The translations under genes were made by a program, and so were the position numbers. DNA of 64,000 bases from Streptomyces curacoi (lineage in GTDB: Bacteria; Actinomycetota; Actinomycetes; Streptomycetales; Streptomycetaceae), in NCBI RefSeq assembly GCF_001513975.1, contig NZ_KQ947988.1, positions 642,129 to 706,128 on the forward strand. The letters are read 5' to 3'. The notes beneath the pieces are model-generated. The model saw only the letters and a program-made list of their open reading frames with translations. It had not been told where the DNA came from and did not search any database. Within the stretch, counting starts at the first letter, position 1, and the number at the start of each line of letters is the position of its first letter. Below are positions 42,416-51,298 of this stretch, one piece after another.

Positions 42416-43714
42416 ATGGCCGACCGCTATCTGACCTTCACCGGCACCGCACCCGGCCGCTTCCTCACCCGCCGCCTCGGGTTGCCACAGCCCGCGCCAC
42501 TGAAACGCTGGTCACCACAGCGGCCCGCGCTGGAGGGCGGCCGGCTCCTCCTCACCGCGGGCAAGTCGGAGCTCGACCTCGCCGGTGCGGGCCTGGACCT
42601 GGCGGCCTCCGCCGAGCAGCCGGCCGCCGTCCTGCTCGACGCCTCCGGCGTACGGGACGTCGAGACGCTCGCCGAGGTGCACGCGGCCCTGCACCCCGTG
42701 GTGCGGTCGGTCGGCGAGAGCGGCCGGATCGTCGTCCTCGGCGCGCCCCTCGACCCCGCCGACCACCACCAGGCGGCCGTCCAGCAGGCCCTGGAGGGCT
42801 TCACACGCTCGCTCGGCAAGGAGATCGGGCGAGGCCGGACCGTGAATCTGGTACGTCTGACGGACGCGCGCGCGGCCGGGTCGACCCTGCGCTTCCTCCT
42901 CTCCCCCAAGTCGGCGTACGTCAGCGGCCAGGTGATCGAAGTCGGCCCCTGCGACGAGACCGCCCCGCCCGCCGACCCGGAGCGCCCCCTCGCCGGCCGC
43001 ACCGCCCTCGTCACCGGCGCCGCGCGCGGCATCGGCGAGGCGGTCGCCGAGACGCTGGCCAGGGACGGCGCCCGGGTCGTCGTACTCGACGTACCGCAGG
43101 CCGAACAGGACGCGCGGCGTGTGGCCGACCGGCTCGGCGGCACCGCCCTCGGGCTCGACATCACCGCCCCCGACGCGGGCGAACGCATCGCGGCCGCCCT
43201 GCCCGACGGGCTGGACGTCCTGGTCCACAACGCCGGGATCACCCGCGACCGGCGGCTGGTCAACATGCCCGCCGAGCGCTGGAGTTCGGTGCTGGACGTC
43301 AACCTCGCGAGCGTGCTGCGCACCACAGACGCGCTTTTGACGAGCGGTCGCCTGCGGCGGGGCGGCCGGATCGTGGCGACGGCGTCCATCGCGGGGCTGG
43401 CGGGGAACGCCGGGCAGACCAACTACGGCGCGAGCAAGGCGGGCATCGTCGGTCTGGTCCGCTCCCTCGCGCCGCGCGCGCTCGCCGAGCACGGGGTGAC
43501 GGTCAACGCGGTCGCGCCCGGCTTCATCGAGACGAAGATGACCGCCGCGATCCCGCTGTTCATCCGGGAGGCGGGGCGGCGGATGAACTCCCTCGCGCAA
43601 GGGGGCCTGCCGGCCGATGTGGCCGAGACGACGGCGTGGCTCGCGCATCCGGGGTCGGGCGCGGTGAACGGCCAGGTCGTACGGGTATGCGGCCAGAGCC
43701 TGCTGGGGGCGTGA
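42416..43714 (+). CDS. fabG4: 3-oxoacyl-ACP/CoA reductase (FabG4 type)
   Basis: 432-aa high-molecular-weight FabG. The N-terminal half (1-195) is a non-catalytic flavodoxin-like Rossmann domain. The C-terminal half is a full SDR: ALVTGAARGIGEAVAETLAR, VLVHNAGITRDRRLVNMP, and catalytic Ser (TASIAGLAGN), Tyr and Lys (NYGASKAG). It reduces 3-ketoacyl-CoA/ACP with NADH in the mycobacterial homologue. It shares a base with the MaoC gene downstream. Confidence 0.92.
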   Translation: MADRYLTFTGTAPGRFLTRRLGLPQPAPLKRWSPQRPALEGGRLLLTAGKSELDLAGAGLDLAASAEQPAAVLLDASGVRDVETLAEVHAALHPVVRSVGESGRIVVLGAPLDPADHHQAAVQQALEGFTRSLGKEIGRGRTVNLVRLTDARAAGSTLRFLLSPKSAYVSGQVIEVGPCDETAPPADPERPLAGRTALVTGAARGIGEAVAETLARDGARVVVLDVPQAEQDARRVADRLGGTALGLDITAPDAGERIAAALPDGLDVLVHNAGITRDRRLVNMPAERWSSVLDVNLASVLRTTDALLTSGRLRRGGRIVATASIAGLAGNAGQTNYGASKAGIVGLVRSLAPRALAEHGVTVNAVAPGFIETKMTAAIPLFIREAGRRMNSLAQGGLPADVAETTAWLAHPGSGAVNGQVVRVCGQSLLGA

Positions 43715-44553
43715 TGCACACCACGCTGGCCGGCCCTCCGGCCCTCGGCCCCCTGCTCGCGCGGGGCGCGCTCCTGTCCCCCTTCAAGCGGCCCCGCCCG
43801 GACGCCGACTACCCGCGCACCCGGCTCCAACTGCCCGGCGCCCGCGCCGACTTGACGCGGCTCGCCGCGTACGAGCGGGTGTGCGGCTTCCCGACCGGCG
43901 ACGACTCGCTGCCGGTGACGTATCCGCATGTGCTGGGTTTTCCGCTCGCCATGCGGCTGATGAGCGGCCGGGACTTTCCGCTGCCGCTGCTCGGACTCGT
44001 CCACACGTCGATCGAGATCACCCGGTACACGACGCTGACGGCCACCGGGGAGTACGAACTCACCGTGTACGTCGACGAGCTGGCGCCCCATCGGAGGGGC
44101 ACCGAGGCGGGCGTGGTCACCTCGCTGCGGTCGGGGGAGCAGGTCGTATGGGAGTCCAGGAGCACGTATCTGGCCCGGCACCGCACCGACGGCCGTACGG
44201 CGGCACCGCCCGAGCCGGAACACAAGCCCCTGCCGGCCGTCGCCGACTGGCGGCTCGGCGCCGACGTCGGGCGGCGTTACGGCGCCGCCTCCGGCGACCG
44301 CAATCCCATCCACCTCCACCCGCTCACCGCCCGCCTGTTCGGCTTCCCACGCGCCATCGCGCACGGCATGTGGACGGTGGCCCGCTGCCTCGCCGCGCAC
44401 GGCACACCGGAGGCCGTGCTGGTACGAGCGCGGTTCCGGGCGCCGGTGCTGCTGCCGGGGACGGTGACGTACGCGGCGGAGGGCGGGCGGTTCGAACTGC
44501 GCGGCGGGGACCACGTCCACCTGGCCGGGGAGGTCTATCCGCTCACCTCGTGA
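43714..44553 (+). CDS. MaoC-type hydratase/dehydratase (HtdX-like)
   Basis: 279-aa double-hotdog (R)-specific enoyl hydratase/3-hydroxyacyl dehydratase. The hydratase motif is YGAASGDRNPIHLHPLTARL with the catalytic Asp/His, followed by FPRAIAHGMW. It is coupled to fabG4 (TGATG overlap) and probably acts in sequence with it. A GTG three bases upstream is an alternative start. The 3' end overlaps the convergent TetR gene by 11 nt. Confidence 0.9.
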   Translation: MHTTLAGPPALGPLLARGALLSPFKRPRPDADYPRTRLQLPGARADLTRLAAYERVCGFPTGDDSLPVTYPHVLGFPLAMRLMSGRDFPLPLLGLVHTSIEITRYTTLTATGEYELTVYVDELAPHRRGTEAGVVTSLRSGEQVVWESRSTYLARHRTDGRTAAPPEPEHKPLPAVADWRLGADVGRRYGAASGDRNPIHLHPLTARLFGFPRAIAHGMWTVARCLAAHGTPEAVLVRARFRAPVLLPGTVTYAAEGGRFELRGGDHVHLAGEVYPLTS

Positions 44554-45196
44554 GTGCGTCCGGCGGTGTCCAGGGCCGGCCGTCCATGAGGTTGCCCAGG
44601 CCCGACCAGGCGAAGTTCATCAAGGTGGCCGCCGCCTGTCTCGCCGTGACGCCCGGCGTGGCGTTGGCCCAGGCGGCGAGCGACTCGGCGGCGCCGACGA
44701 GGGCTTCGGCAAGGCCCGCGACCTCGCTCTCGGCCAGGTCGGGGTCGTGGTGGGCCTCGCGGGCGGCGGCGACGATCAGCTGCGTGACGAACGCGACGAT
44801 CTCGGCGCGCATCGCCGCCACCTCCGCGGCGAACGGCTCGCCATGGGTGCGGGCCTGGAGGTGCAGGATGGACCAGCCGTCCGGGTTGCGCGCGGTGTGC
44901 GTGAAGAACGCCCGCAGGCCTTCCCACAGTTGGCGGTCGGTGGGCAGGCCGGGGTCGACGCCCGCGCGGACGGCCTCGGTGAGCGCGGCCGCCTCGCGCC
45001 GGATGCACGCGGTGAAGAGGTCTTCCTTGGAGTTGAGGTAGAGGTACACCAACGGCTTGGAGACACCCGCGAGTTCGGCGATCTCGTCCATCGACGCGGC
45101 CATGTACCCCCGCTGGCCGAAGGTCCGCACGGCGGCGTCCAGCATCTGCTGCTCACGGACGGCTCTCGGCATCCGCTTGGTCTTCACAGCACCCAT
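44543..45196 (-). CDS. TetR-family regulator
   Basis: 217 aa. HTH at about 12-58 (QQMLDAAVRTFGQRGYMAAS, then ELAGVSKPLVYLYLNSKEDL). Ligand domain follows. Starts at MGAVKTKRM. Convergent with the MaoC gene; the palindromes at 42361-42389 are plausible targets, so it may respond to acyl-CoA. Effector unknown. Confidence 0.92.
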   Translation of the reverse strand: MGAVKTKRMPRAVREQQMLDAAVRTFGQRGYMAASMDEIAELAGVSKPLVYLYLNSKEDLFTACIRREAAALTEAVRAGVDPGLPTDRQLWEGLRAFFTHTARNPDGWSILHLQARTHGEPFAAEVAAMRAEIVAFVTQLIVAAAREAHHDPDLAESEVAGLAEALVGAAESLAAWANATPGVTARQAAATLMNFAWSGLGNLMDGRPWTPPDALTR

Positions 45197-45256
45197 GCCG
45201 ATTAGCGTACGGGCCGGGAGGGACGATCCCACCCGGCCCGCTGCAACCGCTGTCTG

Positions 45257-46594
45257 CTACTCGTCGTTGCCGTGGTCCTCGAACCGCGGGATCCGGTCGG
45301 TCAGCGCCCTGCTGTCGACGGACGGCAGAGCCGTCAGCCGGGGCAGCAGCTGCGCGGTGAGGAGGGTGGACAGGGCCGAGGTGTCGGCGCTCGTGCCGTC
45401 GGTCCGTACGACCACCGGCTGCGGGGCCTTCCCGGCGAGCTTCGCGCCCACCTCCAGGCGGCGCCGGGCCAGTTCGTACTGGAGGACGGCGCGGTTGTCG
45501 CGGTAGGCCTTGGCGAGGGCGCGCTGGGCGCGGGCCTCGTTCTCGGCGGCGATCAGACCGCTGCGGCCCCGCGTCTCGATCTCGAACCGCACCCGCTGGG
45601 CGTTGGTCTCCTGCTCCTCAAGGAGCTGGGCGACCTCTTCGCGGGCCCGGTTCAGCGCGGCCTTTACCTCGACGATCCGGGCGTCGCGCACCTTCTTGGC
45701 GCGCTCGATGTCCATGCCGAGCTGGTCGATCCGGCGCTTGCGGATCAGGCCCCACTCCTGCTCGTACGCCGTGCGCTCCTTGGCGACCCGCTCCCGGGTG
45801 GCCAGGTGCTGCTGGTACTGCGCCGGCAGCTGCACGTCCGGGATGTTGGAGCCGGTGATGCGCACGCCGTAGCCGGACAGCTGACGGTTGAGCAGCTCCT
45901 GCATGTCGGCCACGTCCGAGCCGCGCAGGTCGTACGCCCGCTCGGTGCGCATCTTCCGCGCCCGCTGCCGGATCGCGTCCTGTACGGCGCTGGAGAGCAC
46001 CAGGTCGAAGTTGCCCGCGCCGATGGTGCGGACGAACAGTACGGCGTCGGTGATGCGGAACTTCAGGAAGAACTCGATCGAGCGGAGAGGGACGTTCTCC
46101 TGCGTGGGGCAGGCCATCACGGGCGCCGAGTACGGGATTTCGGTGGCGGTGTCGACGACGAAGTCGACCCGGGACCACGGGTGCCACAGATAGTGGCGGC
46201 CGGCGTCCAGGGTGCGGGTGACGGCGCCGTAGCGGGTCAGCACGCCGTTGGTGCCCTGCTCGATCTCCACGATCGAGGAGCGCCACCACCACAGCACGCC
46301 GATCAGCAGCAGCACGACGCCGCCGACGTAGGAGAGGGTGGCGAGGGCACCGTAGGCGAGGTCCCCGGCGGCCGAGTCGGCGTCCGCCTCGCCCAGGGAC
46401 AGCATCACGCCCATGAGAAGGGCGTAGACGCCGAGCCACAGCGGCAGCATCCACCACAGCCGGCGCCGGTGGCGGGGGATGATGACCGGGATCAGGGTGT
46501 CGGCCTCGCCGCCGCGCAGCAGCCGCGCGATGTCGCTCCAGGGGGCGACGGTCTCGGAGATGACCGACCGGCGGTGGGAACGTGCGCTGCTCAC
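45257..46594 (-). CDS. SPFH/band-7 membrane protein, copy 1
   Basis: 445 aa. Two membrane helices at about 46-68 and 82-105, then an SPFH (stomatin/prohibitin) domain at about 105-290 (IVEIEQGTNGVLTRYGAVTR, ITDAVLFVRTIGAGNFDLVL). A long coiled-coil-like helix follows (about 275-385, Arg/Glu/Ala-rich). Such proteins oligomerise into membrane cages that organise microdomains or hold proteases. It overlaps copy 2 by 4 nt, so the two are coupled and may form a hetero-oligomer like HflK/HflC, although the sequences are only distantly related to those. Confidence 0.85.
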   Translation of the reverse strand: MSSARSHRRSVISETVAPWSDIARLLRGGEADTLIPVIIPRHRRRLWWMLPLWLGVYALLMGVMLSLGEADADSAAGDLAYGALATLSYVGGVVLLLIGVLWWWRSSIVEIEQGTNGVLTRYGAVTRTLDAGRHYLWHPWSRVDFVVDTATEIPYSAPVMACPTQENVPLRSIEFFLKFRITDAVLFVRTIGAGNFDLVLSSAVQDAIRQRARKMRTERAYDLRGSDVADMQELLNRQLSGYGVRITGSNIPDVQLPAQYQQHLATRERVAKERTAYEQEWGLIRKRRIDQLGMDIERAKKVRDARIVEVKAALNRAREEVAQLLEEQETNAQRVRFEIETRGRSGLIAAENEARAQRALAKAYRDNRAVLQYELARRRLEVGAKLAGKAPQPVVVRTDGTSADTSALSTLLTAQLLPRLTALPSVDSRALTDRIPRFEDHGNDE

Positions 46595-48207
46595 TGGGCG
46601 GCCTCCTCGGAGCTGTCGGAGCTGTCGGTTGACTCGGGCTGGTCGGGGACCTGCGGCACCGTGGGCCGTTCGGCGGCCAGCAGCGCGCCGATCTCCGCCT
46701 CGCGCGCGGCGATCCGCTCGGACACCTCGGTGAGCCGGCCCCGTACGGCGGCCATGTCCTCGTCGCTGAACAGTTCCGTACCGCGCTCGCCCACCAACTC
46801 GCGGGCCAGCTCCAGGAAGTCGATCCCCGCGTCCGCCGTGCCGCCGATGCGCACGAGGCGCGGCAGGTGGTCGGCGACCTGCTCCAGGGTGTCCAGCACC
46901 TGCTGCTGGTAGCGGTACTCCAGGATCTCCGGCGCCTCCGCCGCGGTCACCGCGCGGATGTCGAGGGCCTGCGCCTCCAGGAGGGCGGCGTTGGCCTTCG
47001 CCTCCGACTCGGCCTGGACGTAGCGCTGGCGGGCGAGGGCCTCGGCACGGTTGGTCTCGCGCTCCACGGCCGTGTCCATCTGCGCCTGGTACTGGGCGAT
47101 GTCGGCCTGGATCGCGGAGAGGGTCTCCAGGCTGGAGGCGAGTTCCCGGGTGAGGTCACCCTCGTCCTGCTCCTTGCGGAGCTGGAGCGCGTACTCGTGC
47201 GTGTACGCCTCCTTGGCCACCCGCACCATCTCGGGCGCCGCCAGGTCCATGCGGTAGCGCTGGTCGGAGGGCTCGGCGTGGGTGATGTTGGCGTTGGTGA
47301 GCTCGACGGCCGGGCGGAACTGCTGGTTGAGCTGCTCCAGCAGCCGGCCGGTGTCCTCGCCGACCATGTCGTAGATGCCGGCGGCCTCCTGCTCGTAGAC
47401 GAGCGTGCGGATCGTCTCGCTGACGGCGTTGCTCAGCTTCTCCTCGAAGCCGCGCACCGCGCCCAGTGTGTAGACGAACTCGGTGGGGTCGCTGATCCGG
47501 AACTGGATGAACAGGTCGATCGACGCCTTCACGCCGCCCTTGGTGGGGGCCTCGCGCACCGGCGCGTTGAACGGGTACTCGCGCGTGGTGTTGACGATGT
47601 ACGACACCCGCTTCCACGGGCTCAGCAGCACGACCCGGCCCGGGCCGACGACCTTCTCCAGCTTGCCGAACTTGGTGATCAGCGCCTGGCTGCCCTCCGG
47701 CACCATGACCATGCCCTGCCGCCACCACACGAAGGCCACGGCGAGCACCGCGATGACCCAGTAGTGCACGCCGAACAGCGGGTTGGTCAGGAGGTCGGCA
47801 CCGGACGCCCCCACGACTCCCGTGCCGGCGGCGCCCAGCACGAGCAGCGTCAGCACCGGCAGCATGGAGACGAACGAGCGGCCCTTGGGCATCACCATCG
47901 GGCAGATGGCGTGCACCACCTCACCGCCCTCGCGCACCTGCTCGCTTCTGCCGAGCGCCTCCCCGGCCTCGTCCAGCGGCACCGTCTTCTGCCGCATGAC
48001 GGTGGCGGTGGAGCCGCCCTGTTCCCGGGCGGCCGGGAAGTCGGCCGGGTCGATGCCCTGGCCCTGCGCGTCGTAGGCCTCGCCGCCGGTTCCTCGTCCG
48101 CCGATCTGCCGCTGCAGTTCCTCCTGCGCGGCAGTCCGTGGATCGGTGCCGGAGGCGACGGCTTCGGCGACGCGTCGTGCGCTCTGCTTCGCGCGCGCTC
48201 GTGCCAC
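46591..48207 (-). CDS. SPFH/band-7 membrane protein, copy 2
   Basis: 538 aa. A 100-residue N-terminal cytoplasmic region (VASGTDPRTAAQEELQRQIG), two hydrophobic stretches at about 115-165 and an SPFH domain (QGMVMVPEGSQALITKFGKL, FIQFRISDPTEFVYTLGAVR). A long helical segment (residues about 325-440) and an acidic Ser-rich C-terminus (PESTDSSDSSEE) follow. GTG start with AAGGGGGAA upstream. First gene of the pair. HflK/HflC or flotillin-like membrane scaffolding is the likely role. Confidence 0.85.
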   Translation of the reverse strand: MARARAKQSARRVAEAVASGTDPRTAAQEELQRQIGGRGTGGEAYDAQGQGIDPADFPAAREQGGSTATVMRQKTVPLDEAGEALGRSEQVREGGEVVHAICPMVMPKGRSFVSMLPVLTLLVLGAAGTGVVGASGADLLTNPLFGVHYWVIAVLAVAFVWWRQGMVMVPEGSQALITKFGKLEKVVGPGRVVLLSPWKRVSYIVNTTREYPFNAPVREAPTKGGVKASIDLFIQFRISDPTEFVYTLGAVRGFEEKLSNAVSETIRTLVYEQEAAGIYDMVGEDTGRLLEQLNQQFRPAVELTNANITHAEPSDQRYRMDLAAPEMVRVAKEAYTHEYALQLRKEQDEGDLTRELASSLETLSAIQADIAQYQAQMDTAVERETNRAEALARQRYVQAESEAKANAALLEAQALDIRAVTAAEAPEILEYRYQQQVLDTLEQVADHLPRLVRIGGTADAGIDFLELARELVGERGTELFSDEDMAAVRGRLTEVSERIAAREAEIGALLAAERPTVPQVPDQPESTDSSDSSEEAAQ

Positions 48208-48370
48208 GGTTCCCCCTTACGTTGCTGTGCCAGTGCGGATCTTGGTTCCCTGGCGTGATTTCGGCCAATCTCACACCATGGGCCCGGCCAAGGGTAAGGG
48301 GGGCACCCCGGACGGTTACCCAGTGGTAGCGCTGCCGGGACGCGGAAGAGATCGGGTACTGGAGGGGGTA

Positions 48371-48670
48371 CTAGGAGGTCTGCCCCTGTGCCCGGGCGGT
48401 GTCGTCGGCCAGGTCCTCCTGGCTGCGGTTGGCGTCCAGGTTGGCCTTCATCCGGTCGACGCGCTGGACGATCCGGGCGGACGCGCGGTCGCGTTCCTTG
48501 CGCAGGACGACGAAGCTGATCGGGGCCGAGAGCACCAGGGCGAGCAGGATGATCCACATGCCGTTGGAGTCGCCGAGGCCGCGCGGGGCGAGGCCGGAGT
48601 AGACGAGGCCCCAGACGACCACGAGGCAGCCTGCGAAGATCCCGAGGCGCATCAGCGTGTAGCGGAGCAT
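48371..48670 (-). CDS. DUF4229-type small membrane protein
   Basis: 99 aa. MLRYTLMRLGIFAGCLVVVW is the family-typical start, with a second helix (GMWIILLALVLSAPISFVVL) and a cytoplasmic KERDRASARI helix with an acidic tail. Actinobacterial hypothetical membrane protein; function unknown. The ATG at 48670 is chosen because the upstream frame is intergenic and Arg-rich. Confidence 0.8.
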   Translation of the reverse strand: MLRYTLMRLGIFAGCLVVVWGLVYSGLAPRGLGDSNGMWIILLALVLSAPISFVVLRKERDRASARIVQRVDRMKANLDANRSQEDLADDTARAQGQTS

Positions 48671-48765
48671 CTCAATCCACTCTTCCGATTCCAAAAAGGG
48701 CCACTGTCCAGTGAAGCACGCGGTCCGGCCGATCTTGCAGGGGGGTCGGCACGGCGCCGGGGGGC

Positions 48766-49290
48766 TCAGTCGAGCGGCAGCAGCATGATCACGTCGTCCC
48801 GGTCGTCGCCCGGCGCGACCCGGATGGCGTCCGGGATCCGGCCGACCTCCTTGTAGCCGCAGGAGCCGTAGAACCGCTCCAGCCCGAGGCCGCCTCGGCA
48901 GCTGAGCCGGATCGCGTCGATGCCGTCGAAGGCGCGGGCCGCCCGCTCGGCGGCCGTGAGCAGATCGCGGCCGTAGCCCTTGCCCTGGTGCCGGGGGTGC
49001 ACCATCACGGTGTACAGCCACACCCAGTGGGTCATCAGATGGTGGGTGTTGAAGGTGAAGAAGGCCGTCGCGGCCACCTCGCCGGCCTCGTCGTGGCCCA
49101 CGAGGAGCCGGGTCTGCCCCTCGGCCATCGCCGCGAAGTGCTTCACCAGCGCCGGGCGGACCGCCTCACGCGTCACCGGGGGCACGAAGCCGACGGCTCC
49201 GCCCGCGTTGGAGACGTCGGTCCACAGGTCGAGGAGGCCGTCACGCAGGGCGGGAGTGACGGCGGGGTCGAGAGTGAAAGTAAGGGACAC
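48766..49290 (-). CDS. GNAT-family N-acetyltransferase
   Basis: 174 aa. Acetyl-CoA motif VHPRHQGKGYGRDLLTAAER and the C-terminal LERFYGSCGYKEVGRIPDAI, a pattern typical of small-molecule acetyltransferases. The cluster neighbours give no substrate hint. Confidence 0.88.
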   Translation of the reverse strand: MSLTFTLDPAVTPALRDGLLDLWTDVSNAGGAVGFVPPVTREAVRPALVKHFAAMAEGQTRLLVGHDEAGEVAATAFFTFNTHHLMTHWVWLYTVMVHPRHQGKGYGRDLLTAAERAARAFDGIDAIRLSCRGGLGLERFYGSCGYKEVGRIPDAIRVAPGDDRDDVIMLLPLD

Positions 49291-49306
49291 TGCGCCATCG
49301 TAACCA

Positions 49307-49966
49307 TTACGACAGTGCGCGCGCCGCCACTTTCAGGTCCGAGACCAGCCCCTCGTACGCCGCCTTCCGGTCCTTGTCGTCCTGGGCCCGCAGGACCGAC
49401 GACGGATGGACCGTCGCCACCAGCTTCTCCTGCCGCCCGTGGATCTCACGCTCCAGTAGCGCCCCGCGCACCTCGCCGACCCGGAACGACGAGCCCAGCA
49501 GCGCCTTGCCCGCGGTCGCGCCCAGGATCACGATCAGCTCGGGCTCCACGACGGCCAGTTCGGCGGCCAGCCAGGGGCCGCACGCGGTCATCTCCCGGAG
49601 GGACGGTGCCTTGTGGATGCGGCGTTTACGGGGCTCGGCCTGCGTGAACTTGAAATGCTTCACGGCGTTCGTGACATAGGCCTCGGAGGGGTCGATGCCG
49701 GCCTCCTCCAGCGCCCGGTCCAGGAGCCGGCCGGCGGGGCCCACGAACGGTTTGCCCTGGCGGTCCTCCTGGTCGCCGGGCTGCTCGCCGACGAGCATGA
49801 CGCGGGCGTCGGCGGTGCCCTGGCCGAACACGGTCTGGGTGGCGTCGCGATGCAGGGGGCAGCCACGGCAGTCGGCGGCGGCGCGCCGCAGGGCGGGGAG
49901 GCCGCCGCGGTCAGGGACGAACGGCTCTGCGGTGTAGGCGTCCTCCGGCGCCTTTGTGCTCACCAT
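49307..49966 (-). CDS. udgX: UdgX-type uracil-DNA glycosylase
   Basis: 219-aa iron-sulfur UDG. GEQPGDQEDRQGKPFVGPAG is the family 4/5 active-site block, and HPSSVLR is motif 2. EPRKRRIHKAPS contains the KRRIH loop diagnostic of UdgX; its His118 corresponds to the residue that forms a covalent bond to the abasic site in the mycobacterial enzyme. Cys33, Cys36 and Cys129 are visible cluster ligands. Tandem with the GNAT gene (16-nt gap). Confidence 0.9.
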   Translation of the reverse strand: MVSTKAPEDAYTAEPFVPDRGGLPALRRAAADCRGCPLHRDATQTVFGQGTADARVMLVGEQPGDQEDRQGKPFVGPAGRLLDRALEEAGIDPSEAYVTNAVKHFKFTQAEPRKRRIHKAPSLREMTACGPWLAAELAVVEPELIVILGATAGKALLGSSFRVGEVRGALLEREIHGRQEKLVATVHPSSVLRAQDDKDRKAAYEGLVSDLKVAARALS

Positions 49967-50047
49967 GCCGAACGGGTACCCCTGGTTCGGGGCGGCTACC
50001 GAAAGGGGTCGACCGGTCTGTTCCCGACCGCGGTTCGCGGGGTGAGA

Positions 50048-51211
50048 TCACACCCGCATCGGCTGCGGCGACTCCCGGCGCAACGGGTCGGGGCCGTCGT
50101 ACTCCCGGATGATCTCGTACCGGGTGTTCCGCTCCACCGGACGGAAGCCCGCGTCCCGGATCAGGTCCAGCAGGTCCTCACGGGTCAGCTTGTTCGGCGT
50201 GCCGTAGTTGTCCGCGTCGTGGGTGATCTTGTACTCGACGACCGAGCCGTCCATGTCGTCGGCGCCGTGCTGGAGGGCCAGCTGCGCGGTCTGGACGCCG
50301 TGCATCACCCAGAAGACCTTGACGTGCGGGACGTTGTCGAAGAGCAGCCTCGACACCGCGAAGGTCTTCAGGGCCTCGGCGCCGGTCGCCATCTGGGTCC
50401 TGGCCTGGAGGCGGTTGCGGACCTTGCCGTCCTGCATGTCGACGAAGTCGTGCTGGTAGCGCAGGGGGATGAAGACCTGGAAGCCGTTCGTCTCGTCCTG
50501 CAGCTCGCGCAGCCGCAGGACATGGTCGACGCGGTGGCGGGGCTCCTCGATGTGGCCGTACAGCATGGTGCACGGGGTCTTCAGACCCTTCTCGTGCGCC
50601 AGGCGGTGGATCCGGGACCAGTCCTCCCAGTGGGTCCGGTGGTCCACGATGTGCTGCCGGACCTCCCAGTCGAAGATCTCCGCGCCGCCGCCGGTGAGGG
50701 ACTCCAGCCCGGCGTCGATGAGCTCGTCGAGGATCTCGGACGCCGACAGACCACTGATCGTCTCGAAGTGGTGGATCTCCGTGGCCGTGAAGGCCTTCAG
50801 CGAGACGTTCGGGAGGGCGGCCTTCAGCTCCCGCAGCGAGCGCGGGTAGTAGCGCCACGGGAGGTTCGGGTGCAGGCCGTTGACGATGTGCAGCTCGGTG
50901 AGGTTCTCGCTCTCCATCGCCTTGGCGAGCTTGACGGCCTCCTCGATGCGCATCGTGTACGCGTCCTTCTCGCCCGGCTTGCGCTGGAAGGAGCAGTACG
51001 CGCAGGAGGCCGTGCACACGTTGGTCATGTTGAGGTGCCGGTTGACGTTGAAGTGCACGACGTCGCCGTTCTTGCGGGTGCGCACCTCATGCGCGAGGCC
51101 GCCGAGCCACGCCAGGTCGTCCGACTCGTACAGCGCGATGCCGTCCTCACGGGTCAGCCGCTCACCGGCCCTGACCTTCTGCTCCAGCTCGCGCTTGAGC
51201 CCGACGTCCAT
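50048..51211 (-). CDS. mqnE: Aminofutalosine synthase
   Basis: Radical SAM enzyme joining 3-enolpyruvyl-benzoate with SAM-derived adenosyl to give aminofutalosine. Motif Cys66-x3-Cys70-x2-Cys73 (CTASCAYC). Also HIVNGLHPNLPWRYYPRSLR, AEIFDWEVR and QVFIPLRYQHDF. 387 aa from MDVGLKRELE; ribosome site GAGAGG. It is the second step after MqnA and the third mqn locus of the window. Confidence 0.95.
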   Translation of the reverse strand: MDVGLKRELEQKVRAGERLTREDGIALYESDDLAWLGGLAHEVRTRKNGDVVHFNVNRHLNMTNVCTASCAYCSFQRKPGEKDAYTMRIEEAVKLAKAMESENLTELHIVNGLHPNLPWRYYPRSLRELKAALPNVSLKAFTATEIHHFETISGLSASEILDELIDAGLESLTGGGAEIFDWEVRQHIVDHRTHWEDWSRIHRLAHEKGLKTPCTMLYGHIEEPRHRVDHVLRLRELQDETNGFQVFIPLRYQHDFVDMQDGKVRNRLQARTQMATGAEALKTFAVSRLLFDNVPHVKVFWVMHGVQTAQLALQHGADDMDGSVVEYKITHDADNYGTPNKLTREDLLDLIRDAGFRPVERNTRYEIIREYDGPDPLRRESPQPMRV

Positions 51212-51247
51212 GCCCCACACCTCTCTCAGACAGACTGCGTAAACCGT

Positions 51248-51282
51248 ACTCCCCCACCCTTCGGGCGGGCGGTGCCCCCATA
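51248..51282. repeat. G/C-rich hairpin element between lrp and mqnE
   Basis: CCCaCCCttcGGGcGGG forms a short stem with one mismatch, flanked by CTCCCCCA and TGCCCCCAT. The ends resemble the palindromic insertion at 31255. Here it lies in a gap, where it can end transcription from the upstream Lrp gene. Confidence 0.4.
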
Positions 51283-51298
51283 CGGCCCTGAAACGGGC

